Shown piece by piece: positions 1-5,240 of a stretch of 5,240 nucleotides of DNA. How positions within the stretch are numbered: position 1 is the first letter of the stretch; each line of letters starts with the position of its first letter. The notes under the pieces are model-generated. The model saw nothing but the letters and a program-made list of their open reading frames with translations, was not told the DNA's origin and ran no database searches. This DNA is from Corynebacterium accolens (GTDB lineage: Bacteria; Actinomycetota; Actinomycetes; Mycobacteriales; Mycobacteriaceae). The stretch lies in assembly GCF_030515985.1 (NCBI RefSeq), contig NZ_CP100376.1:560245-565484 (forward strand), given 5' to 3'. Position numbers and translations under genes: made by a program.

Positions 1-1
1 C

Positions 2-97
2 CGCGGCGAACTGGTCGAACACGGTCCCACCGAGCGCGTGTGGTCGAAGCCCGAGAGCGACTACACCCGCCGGCTCATCGCCGCCGCAGGGCAATAA
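2..97 (+). CDS. Oligopeptide/nickel-type ABC transporter ATP-binding protein, C-terminal end only (partial)
   Basis: This is the last 31 residues of a protein whose start lies left of the window; the frame is open from base 2 and ends at TAA 95-97. The peptide reads RGELVEHGPTERVWSKPE followed by SDYTRRLIAAAGQ. The pattern G-x-hydrophobic-V-E-x-G, then a segment ending in x-P-x-x-x-Y-T-R-x-L, is the familiar C-terminal signature of DppD/DppF/OppD/OppF-type ATPases. These cytoplasmic subunits hydrolyse ATP to drive import of peptides or nickel. The Walker and signature motifs are outside the window, so the exact substrate cannot be judged. The family assignment is fairly safe because this tail is distinctive; the subtype is open. 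The next gene starts 60 bases downstream on the same strand. Confidence 0.8.
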   Translation, partial: RGELVEHGPTERVWSKPESDYTRRLIAAAGQ

Positions 98-139
98 ATT
101 CCCACGGCGTAAGGTGGTTGCGGTAGACGTTTTTAGCGA

Positions 140-145
140 AAGGAG
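140..145 (+). promoter_or_regulatory. Ribosome binding site of the FUSC gene
   Basis: AAGGAG (within GAAAGGAG) lies 12 bases before the GTG at 158. The spacing is longer than the usual 5-9 bases, but there is no other start codon in frame between the motif and the coding region, so it supports the GTG start. Confidence 0.6.
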
Positions 146-157
146 TCCCACAGGCTC

Positions 158-1849
158 GTGAGCATCGACCACCCTATCCCGCAACGCCCCAGCACCACCC
201 AGTTGCTGACCGCCTTTAATACCGCCTCCGTGCGCTGGCCCGGTGCCCTGCGCGCGGCCCTGGCACTGCTGATTCCCGGCACCTTCGCCCTGCTCACCGG
301 CCACGACTACGCCATCCTGCTGCTGGCCACCGGCGCCTTCGCCGTGATTTTCGGCGAAGGCCATCCCTTTCGCACCCGGCCCCGCGTCATCCTCACCGCT
401 GGCTTAGCCCTGACCACCGTGGCGACCGTGGGCGTGCTGGTCGGCCACCTCATTTTCGTCCCCGGGCACGGGCACTGGTGGCTGCTGCTCGCCGGTCTTT
501 ATTCCCTCCTGCTCGCCGCGCTTTGTGGCTTCACCCAGAACGCGCTGCGCCTGCCGCCGCCGGGCGCCTTCTTCCTCGTCTTGGTCGGCGGCGGTTCGGT
601 GATGTTGGCGCGGACGGATACCAGTGTTAGCCAGCTGTTCCTCTGGTCCCTGACCGGCGTGCTGGCCAGCCTGCTTTTGGGCATGGCGCCCGCGCTCATT
701 GATGTGCACGGCCCCGAACGCCGCGCCGTCGCAGCCTTGGAAAAGGCCACCGCCGCGTTTGTCTCCGGTGAAGATGATTCCCTCGCCCGCCACCACCAGG
801 CCCAGACGGCGTTGTCGACGGCCTGGCAAGCGCTTGCCGATGCCGGCATCATCCGCGGCGGCCGCATCATCAATACCGCCGCCGCGGGCTTGGTGGATCG
901 CACCTTGCAGGCCCAAGGGCGCATCGTCGCGCATAACCGCGCGCTGGATCTGGGATCCTCTTCGGACCTGCTCACCGATCACGCTACCGATGTGGATCCG
1001 CACCGCACCGCCATCCCGCACACCCACCCCACCGGCCGCTACCGCATCTACCGCGCCGCGGTGCGGGATTCGCATGCCATGGTGACCACGCAAAAGATCG
1101 TGGTCTCCGCCGCCATCACAACGGTGGTCAGCCTGTCTTTAGGCTTTGACCGCCCGGACTGGGGCGTGGTCTCCGCCTTCCTCATGCTGCAGTGGGGACC
1201 GGACCACGTCGCCGGCACCGTCCGCGGCATCCACCGCATGCTCGGATCCATCGTCGGCGTCATGCTGTTTTCTATCTTCCACTACTTCGGCGTATCCGGG
1301 TGGAGCTTGCTCTTAGCCCTCGCCGCCTGCCAATTCTGCGCAGAGATTTTCGTGGCCAAGAACTACGCCATCTGCGTCATCTTCTCCACCCCGCTCGCAC
1401 TGCTCATGGGCAATTCCGCGCAGCGCCCCCTCTGGCCCACCATCCAGGCGCGCATCAGCGAGGTCCTCATCTCCATCATCGTGGCCACCATCGTGCTGTG
1501 GTTCTGGCAGCGCTCCGCGCCCGTCCGCAACCAGCACCGCTTGCAAACCCGCGCCATGGAATCCATGTCCACCCTGCTCGGGTTGCTGTTTATCAATACC
1601 CCCGAAGAGGTCCTAGCCAGCCGCCGCGACCTGCAATACGAGTTGTTATCCGAGCGCCGCGCCATCCAATCCCTCGCCGCCGATAACCCCGCCACCGCCC
1701 GCGAATTGTGGCAACGGCACATCGCCATCCAGCACGCGGGCTATTTCCTGCTCGATTATTGCTCCACGCACCCGTTCAGGATGGCGAGCAGGGAGGAGCT
1801 AGATGGCATCGTCAAGCAGATTCACGCCGCGCATGCCCAACCGCGCTAG
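158..1849 (+). CDS. FUSC-family integral membrane protein, putative aromatic-acid/fusaric-acid-type exporter
   Basis: A 563-residue membrane protein with two hydrophobic halves separated by a soluble loop, the architecture of the FUSC family (fusaric acid resistance, AaeB, YccS). The first half has about six membrane segments (roughly residues 29-48, 50-67, 78-100, 106-124, 134-152, 158-181). Residues 182-313 form a charged, probably cytoplasmic domain. The second half (314-451) carries the FUSC_2-like core: RPDWGVVSAF near 332, then an arginine-rich stretch leading to RMLGSIVGVML near 360, which matches the conserved R-x-x-G-(T/S)-x-x-G turn of the family. A soluble tail runs from 452 to 563. 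Family members are thought to export weak aromatic acids or related toxic compounds, but few have been tested and no substrate can be read here. The GTG start is supported by AAGGAG at 140-145. There is no membrane-fusion partner gene in view, which fits a single-membrane exporter or one that acts alone. Family is confident; function is inferred. Confidence 0.85.
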   Translation: MSIDHPIPQRPSTTQLLTAFNTASVRWPGALRAALALLIPGTFALLTGHDYAILLLATGAFAVIFGEGHPFRTRPRVILTAGLALTTVATVGVLVGHLIFVPGHGHWWLLLAGLYSLLLAALCGFTQNALRLPPPGAFFLVLVGGGSVMLARTDTSVSQLFLWSLTGVLASLLLGMAPALIDVHGPERRAVAALEKATAAFVSGEDDSLARHHQAQTALSTAWQALADAGIIRGGRIINTAAAGLVDRTLQAQGRIVAHNRALDLGSSSDLLTDHATDVDPHRTAIPHTHPTGRYRIYRAAVRDSHAMVTTQKIVVSAAITTVVSLSLGFDRPDWGVVSAFLMLQWGPDHVAGTVRGIHRMLGSIVGVMLFSIFHYFGVSGWSLLLALAACQFCAEIFVAKNYAICVIFSTPLALLMGNSAQRPLWPTIQARISEVLISIIVATIVLWFWQRSAPVRNQHRLQTRAMESMSTLLGLLFINTPEEVLASRRDLQYELLSERRAIQSLAADNPATARELWQRHIAIQHAGYFLLDYCSTHPFRMASREELDGIVKQIHAAHAQPR

Positions 1850-1912
1850 CTTGTGGAATGCGCTGCGGTGCTGAACAATTGAAGCCACGACTCCCGCCGA
1901 GCTAAGGACACC
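1850..1912 (+). promoter_or_regulatory. 63-base FUSC-BCCT spacer with a weak candidate promoter
   Basis: The spacer holds TTGTGG at 1851-1856 and AACAAT at 1874-1879, separated by 17 bases, which would pass as a weak sigma-A-type -35/-10 pair (one mismatch from TANNNT at the -10). If real, the carrier would have its own promoter besides any read-through from the FUSC gene. No inverted repeat resembling an operator is evident. The match is poor enough to arise by chance. Confidence 0.2.
1904..1908 (+). promoter_or_regulatory. Ribosome binding site of the BCCT gene
   Basis: AAGGA ends four bases before the GTG at 1913, a tight but workable spacing. An in-frame TGA at 1880-1882 closes the frame upstream, and the first in-frame ATG would remove 27 residues, so the GTG is the best start. 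Confidence 0.6.
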
Positions 1913-3793
1913 GTGACTTCTTCCTCCCGCGCCTATAAGCGCTCCCTCGAACCGCACGATAAGGGCAGCGCCGTCGGGCTCTACCCGCACAATATGCACC
2001 CCGGGCTGGTGCCCGGCATCAGCGTTGAGGACCAACGCAACCGCTTCGGCCTGGATAAATCGCTATTTTCCATCACCGCCGTCCTCATCGTAGCCTTCAT
2101 CATTTGGGGCATTACCATGCCCGATAACCTGGCCGCCGCCTCCTCCACCGCCTTTAACTGGGCCATTACCAATACCGGATGGCTGCTGAACATCACCATG
2201 CTGCTGGCCACCGTGACCATGGCCTATATCGGGTTCTCCCGCCTCGGCCGCATCAAGCTCGGCACGGATACAGAAAAGCCCGAATTCAGCTACTTTAGCT
2301 GGGTAGCGATGATGTTTGGTGCCGGCATCGGCGTCGGGATCTTCTTCTATGGGCCCTCCGAGCCGCTATCGCACTACCTCAGCCCTCCCCCGCACACCGT
2401 GGATAACGGCAGCTCCGTCGAGGCATTGCACCAAGCCATGGCCCAATCGCACTTCCACTGGGGCATTTCCCCGTGGGCGGCCTATGCTTTGGTTGGCGCG
2501 GCGATTGCCTATTCCTCCTACCGGCGCGGGCGCGTTCCCCTCATCTCTTCCATCTTCCAGCCGCTCTTCGGCTCCCGCGCCACGGATGGTCCGCTGGGCA
2601 AGCTTATCGATGTCATGGCGCTTATCGCCACCCTCTTCGGCACCGCCGCTACCCTGGGGCTTTCTGCGATTCAAATCGGCGAAGGTGTCAGCATCATTCG
2701 CGGCGCAGGCCCCATGACCAATTCCGCGCTCATCATCGTCATCGCCGTTTTGGGCTGCGCGTTTATCGTCTCCGCAGTCTCTGGCGTCGCGCGCGGCGTG
2801 CGCTACCTGTCCAACTTCAATATCACCTTGACCTTGGGGCTAATTGCCTTCGTCTTCTTGGTCGGGCCCACCCTATTGCTGCTAAACCTCATTCCTTCGG
2901 GCATCGTGGTCTATATCGATCAATTCCTGCCCATGATGGCCAAGGGGCTGTCGTGGGGCGATGAAACCATTGAATTCCAGTCCTACTGGACGGCGTTCTA
3001 CTGGGCCTGGTGGATTGCATGGACGCCGTTTGTGGGCATGTTCGTCGCCCGCATCTCCCGCGGCCGCACCATCCGCGAATTCGCCGCCGTCACCATCTTC
3101 GCGCCCACCGCCATTTTGGCGCTGGCTTTTACCATCTTTGGTGGCACCGCCATTTCCTTCAATCAGGATGGCGTAGCGGGTTTCGACGGTGAATCCTCCA
3201 ATGAGCAGGTGCTCTTTTCGATGTTCCAAGATCTCCCCCTCGGCACCATCACCCCGTTTATCCTTTTGGTTATCCTCGCGGTCTTCTTTGTCACCTCGGC
3301 TGACTCTGCCTCTGTGGTCATGGGCACCATGTCCTCCAAGGGCGACCCAACCCCCAATAAGCTCATCGTCATCTTTTGGGGCCTGTGCATGATGGGCATC
3401 GCCATCGTCATGCTGCTGACCGGTGGCGAAGACGTGCTCACCGGCCTGCAAAACCTCACCATCCTGGCCGCCCTGCCCTTCTGCCTCGTGCTGCTAACTA
3501 TGATGGTGGCGTTCATCAAGGATCTGCGCTCTGATCCAATGTTTATCCGCCGCACCTATGCCCGTTCGGCGATGGACAATGCGGTCATGCGCGGCATCGC
3601 GGAGCATGGCGATGAGTTCGAGTTCTCCGTCCAGCACGCCGAAGACGACCGCGGGGCCGGCCATGACTTCGATTCCGCCGCGGACCGCTACACCGAGTGG
3701 TACCAGCGCACGGACGAAGAAGGTCGAAACGTCGACTACGACTTCGAAACCGGCGAATGGTCCGACGGCTACGACCCAGAGGAGGAGAAGTAA
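1913..3793 (+). CDS. BCCT-family transporter, probable Na+-coupled compatible-solute uptake carrier
   Basis: A 626-residue carrier with about 12 membrane helices (first near 51-69, last near 514-535), a 50-residue hydrophilic N-terminus and a roughly 90-residue C-terminal tail. BCCT hallmarks are intact. The glycine-rich helix-3 motif reads GAGIGVGIFFYG at 136-147. Aromatic box positions equivalent to BetP W189/W194/Y197 are W183, W188 and Y191. The signature helix has W366, W367 and W370, followed by PFVG and ARISRGRTIREF. Residues matching the BetP Na2 sodium site (T246, T250, F464, T467, S468) are present as T240, T244, F458, T461 and S462, so sodium coupling is expected. Position 142 is Gly, where BetT-type choline carriers have Asp, arguing for betaine, ectoine or proline rather than choline. 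Residues 564-626 are strongly acidic (23 Asp/Glu against 5 Arg/Lys). Nearest known relatives by layout would be EctP/LcoP/BetP of C. glutamicum; which one cannot be settled from the sequence alone. The stop codon overlaps the next gene's ATG. Confidence 0.93.
   Translation: MTSSSRAYKRSLEPHDKGSAVGLYPHNMHPGLVPGISVEDQRNRFGLDKSLFSITAVLIVAFIIWGITMPDNLAAASSTAFNWAITNTGWLLNITMLLATVTMAYIGFSRLGRIKLGTDTEKPEFSYFSWVAMMFGAGIGVGIFFYGPSEPLSHYLSPPPHTVDNGSSVEALHQAMAQSHFHWGISPWAAYALVGAAIAYSSYRRGRVPLISSIFQPLFGSRATDGPLGKLIDVMALIATLFGTAATLGLSAIQIGEGVSIIRGAGPMTNSALIIVIAVLGCAFIVSAVSGVARGVRYLSNFNITLTLGLIAFVFLVGPTLLLLNLIPSGIVVYIDQFLPMMAKGLSWGDETIEFQSYWTAFYWAWWIAWTPFVGMFVARISRGRTIREFAAVTIFAPTAILALAFTIFGGTAISFNQDGVAGFDGESSNEQVLFSMFQDLPLGTITPFILLVILAVFFVTSADSASVVMGTMSSKGDPTPNKLIVIFWGLCMMGIAIVMLLTGGEDVLTGLQNLTILAALPFCLVLLTMMVAFIKDLRSDPMFIRRTYARSAMDNAVMRGIAEHGDEFEFSVQHAEDDRGAGHDFDSAADRYTEWYQRTDEEGRNVDYDFETGEWSDGYDPEEEK
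3780..3785 (+). promoter_or_regulatory. Perfect ribosome binding site inside the end of the BCCT gene
   Basis: AGGAGG sits seven bases before the ATG at 3793. It is made from the consecutive GAG codons for E623-E625 of the carrier. A full-consensus site with ideal spacing fixes the start of the small downstream protein and rules out the longer in-frame reading from 3697. Confidence 0.88.
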
Positions 3794-4173
3794 TGGGTCT
3801 TCCCAGCGAGGTTGTCCTCGATGGCTACACCCTCATCGAGCAACACGAGATTGACCACGAATTCTTATTGCGCGGCTCGCCGCTTAGCACCAACACTCCC
3901 CTGCTCTTCGCGCTCACCATCGCCGGCATCGCGCTCGTCGCCGCCAGCTTATTCCTGCGCGGGCGCGGGCGGGTCATCGCTGGTGTACCGGGCGCGGTGC
4001 TCACGGTGAGCAAGCTGTGGTGGATGCCTTTCGCTTTGGCACGGCACTTCGATGACGGTCAGGTCTTTGGCTATACACTCAAGTACTTCCCGCAATACTG
4101 GCCGGTGGCCTCGGTCATTGTCGGCGCCATCGCGCTCATCGGCCTTGCCTCTGCCTTTATCCGACGGCCTTAG
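3793..4173 (+). CDS. Small membrane protein of unknown function, translationally coupled to the BCCT carrier
   Basis: I do not recognise this 126-residue protein. Its ATG shares the A of the carrier's TAA (TAATG) and is preceded by AGGAGG. An upstream in-frame ATG at 3697 would add 32 arginine-rich residues that merely read the carrier's tail out of frame, so it is not the start. Residues 1-36 are hydrophilic, with a cluster of acidic and histidine residues (E16 to E23). A clear membrane helix spans about 37-55, followed by RGRGR at 56-60, a positively charged patch predicted to be cytoplasmic. A second, weaker hydrophobic stretch covers 61-83 and contains KLWWMPFALARHF. Another hydrophobic helix spans 103-123, ending in RRP. 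That gives two or three membrane passes. Coupling to the carrier at about one-to-one suggests an accessory or stabilising subunit, but that is inference from position only. No signal peptide cleavage site or known motif is visible. Confidence 0.85.
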   Translation: MGLPSEVVLDGYTLIEQHEIDHEFLLRGSPLSTNTPLLFALTIAGIALVAASLFLRGRGRVIAGVPGAVLTVSKLWWMPFALARHFDDGQVFGYTLKYFPQYWPVASVIVGAIALIGLASAFIRRP

Positions 4174-4240
4174 CCGCCGAGCACGGCACCTCCAGCGACC
4201 TGCCCACTACTCTGGCGCACGCGCAGTTCACAGGGATGAA
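4174..4240. other. 67-base convergent intergenic region without a recognisable terminator
   Basis: This gap separates the + strand small membrane protein from the - strand amidohydrolase, so it should contain transcript ends from both sides. A short hairpin (CGGC-CTTA-GCCG, 4165-4176) straddles the stop codon of the + strand gene, with an alternative pairing of GCCG 4173-4176 to CGGC 4184-4187. Neither is followed by a T-run on either strand, so no intrinsic terminator is called. Confidence 0.5.
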
Positions 4241-5240
4241 TTACTTCTGCACGCCGGCGGCCTCGCGCATGGCCTTGGTCTGCGCGGAAGGGTGCTCGTT
4301 TTCGGTGGCTAGGCGCTCGAAAGCCACGGCGGCGAGCGCTGCCGCCTGCATACCGAGCACGGAGTCGTCGAAACGCATCATCGGCGAGTGGTTCCACTCG
4401 CGCTGGTTTTCGGGTGTCGAAGGGTTGGCCGTACCCATCCACATAAACGTGCCCGGCACCTGCGAAAGGACATAGCCGAAGTCCTCGGAGGCCATCATCG
4501 GGGCCTCGAAAGGCTGCATGTTTTCCGCGCCAAACATCTGCCCCCACAGCGTAGCGGCGAATTGATTCTCCCGCGGGTTTGTCTTCGTCGTGGGATACAA
4601 CACCTCGAAATCCACCTGCGCGGTGCACCGGTGCGAGGCGGCCACCGAGCTGGAGACCTCGGTAATCATTTGGCGGACGGCGTCGATCTTTTCGTCGCGA
4701 AGCACGCGCACCGTCGCCCCCAGCGCCGCGCGATCCGGAATGGCGTTATACGCACCATTGCCCGCCCATAGGTTGGTCACGGTGATCACGATGGGCTCCA
4801 GCGCGTCGAAGCGGCGCGTGAGCGCGGTCTGCAGCGCCATCTGGATTTCCGCCAGCGCCGCGACGGGATCGATGGCATCGTGCGGGCGGGACCCGTGCCC
4901 GCCCTTGCCCAGCACCGTAATGGTTAGGTTGGACGAGCTTGCCATCATCGGCCCGGGAACATAGTGGAACGTGCCCCGATCCTGCGGGCCGACGTGCAGG
5001 CCGTAGGCGGCGATTGGGCGTCGGCCAGCGGCATCGAGCACGCCCTCCTCGATCATCAGCTGCGCGCCGCCGGGGCCTTCCTCGCCGGGCTGGAACATAA
5101 AGGTGACATCGCCATGCAACTCCTCGCGGTGCTCGCACAGCATGCGCGCCGCCCCAATCAGCCCCGCGGTATGCAGGTCGTGGCCACAGGCGTGCATGTA
5201 TTCATTGATCGACGCAAAGGGGCTGCCGGTCTGCTCATGC
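4241..5240 (-). CDS. M20-family metal-dependent amidohydrolase/aminoacylase (N-terminus cut by window edge)
   Basis: The frame ends at TAA (complement of 4241-4243) and stays open to the right edge, reading HEQTGSPFASINEY before MHACGHDLHT. The internal Met at 5195-5197 is therefore not the start; it belongs to the conserved M-H-A-C-G-H-D motif. About 331 residues are visible, and the family's usual 390-420 implies some 60-90 missing. Counting that Met as 1, likely metal ligands or catalytic residues of the M20D group are C4, H6, E39/E40 in FQPGEEGPGGA, H68 in GLHVGP and H270 in NHSPMMRF. KGGHGSRPH (98-106) opens the lid/dimerisation domain (about 85-200), and MMASEDFGY (234-242) is another family signature. 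Such cytoplasmic enzymes hydrolyse N-acyl amino acids, hippurate or similar amides; the skin-corynebacterial Nα-acylglutamine aminoacylase AgaA is a known relative of the same family. The substrate cannot be read from this fragment. It is convergent with, and probably unrelated in expression to, the transporter genes. Confidence 0.92.
   Translation of the reverse strand, partial: HEQTGSPFASINEYMHACGHDLHTAGLIGAARMLCEHREELHGDVTFMFQPGEEGPGGAQLMIEEGVLDAAGRRPIAAYGLHVGPQDRGTFHYVPGPMMASSSNLTITVLGKGGHGSRPHDAIDPVAALAEIQMALQTALTRRFDALEPIVITVTNLWAGNGAYNAIPDRAALGATVRVLRDEKIDAVRQMITEVSSSVAASHRCTAQVDFEVLYPTTKTNPRENQFAATLWGQMFGAENMQPFEAPMMASEDFGYVLSQVPGTFMWMGTANPSTPENQREWNHSPMMRFDDSVLGMQAAALAAVAFERLATENEHPSAQTKAMREAAGVQK

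Noticed and set aside
102..117. CCAC/GTGG inverted repeat and TAAGGT box (110-115) before the FUSC gene
   Set aside because: Four-base arms with an eight-base loop and no matching -35 for the TAAGGT box; too weak to call an operator or promoter.
404..1093. Long open frames antisense to the FUSC gene, including one of 229 residues
   Set aside because: Low-complexity Gly/Arg/Glu-rich translation typical of the opposite strand of a GC-rich gene; no family resemblance, and the + strand frame encodes a coherent membrane protein.
1841..1868. Hairpin CCGCGC / GCGC-T-GCGG around the FUSC stop codon
   Set aside because: The stem has a bulge, a 15-base loop and no T-run after it, so it does not qualify as an intrinsic terminator.
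2882..3451. A 189-residue open frame antisense to the BCCT gene
   Set aside because: Composition rich in Gly, Asp, Glu and His mirrors the hydrophobic sense codons; no domain recognisable, and the sense strand carries intact BCCT motifs.
3697..3792. Upstream extension of the small membrane protein by 32 residues
   Set aside because: It would overlap the carrier's tail in another frame and give an Arg-rich shadow peptide; the ATG at 3793 has a perfect AGGAGG at ideal distance.
4162..4187. Short GC hairpin around the end of the small-protein gene
   Set aside because: Only four contiguous pairs (CGGC-CTTA-GCCG), no T-run on either strand; common by chance in GC-rich DNA.
4388..4964. Overlapping + strand open frames opposite the M20 gene
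   Set aside because: Arg/Pro/Ser-rich shadow translations; the - strand frame carries conserved M20 metal-site motifs throughout.

Overview
The window looks like chromosomal DNA from a moderately GC-rich actinobacterium, most likely a Corynebacterium. That rests on GC-rich codon choice that still tolerates TTA and TTG, GTG starts on both large genes, and a BCCT carrier close in layout to the osmolyte carriers known from C. glutamicum. The genus is inferred, not proven. There is no rRNA, tRNA, CRISPR array, insertion sequence or sign of recent transfer, and gene density is near complete: no gap exceeds 70 bases.

Layout: (1) positions 2-97, + strand, the last 31 residues of an oligopeptide/nickel-type ABC transporter ATPase. 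(2) 158-1849, +, a 563-residue FUSC-family membrane protein (putative exporter of the aromatic-acid/fusaric-acid type). (3) 1913-3793, +, a 626-residue BCCT-family Na+-coupled carrier, probably for a compatible solute such as ectoine, glycine betaine or proline, with an unusual acidic C-terminal tail. (4) 3793-4173, +, an unrecognised 126-residue small membrane protein whose ATG shares one base with the carrier's stop codon and which has a perfect AGGAGG ribosome binding site. (5) 4241-5240, - strand, most of an M20-family metal-dependent amidohydrolase (aminoacylase/hippurate-hydrolase type), whose N-terminus lies beyond the right edge.

Genes 2-4 are co-directional with gaps of 60, 63 and -1 bases and could be one transcript, perhaps continuing from the ABC transporter operon. 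The only tight functional link the sequence supports is between the BCCT carrier and the small membrane protein, because their translation must be coupled. The M20 gene converges on this group and is probably expressed separately. Most of the window is ordinary transport and metabolism. The part worth a second look is the carrier plus small-protein pair and the carrier's acidic tail, which is opposite in charge to the basic osmosensory tail of BetP.
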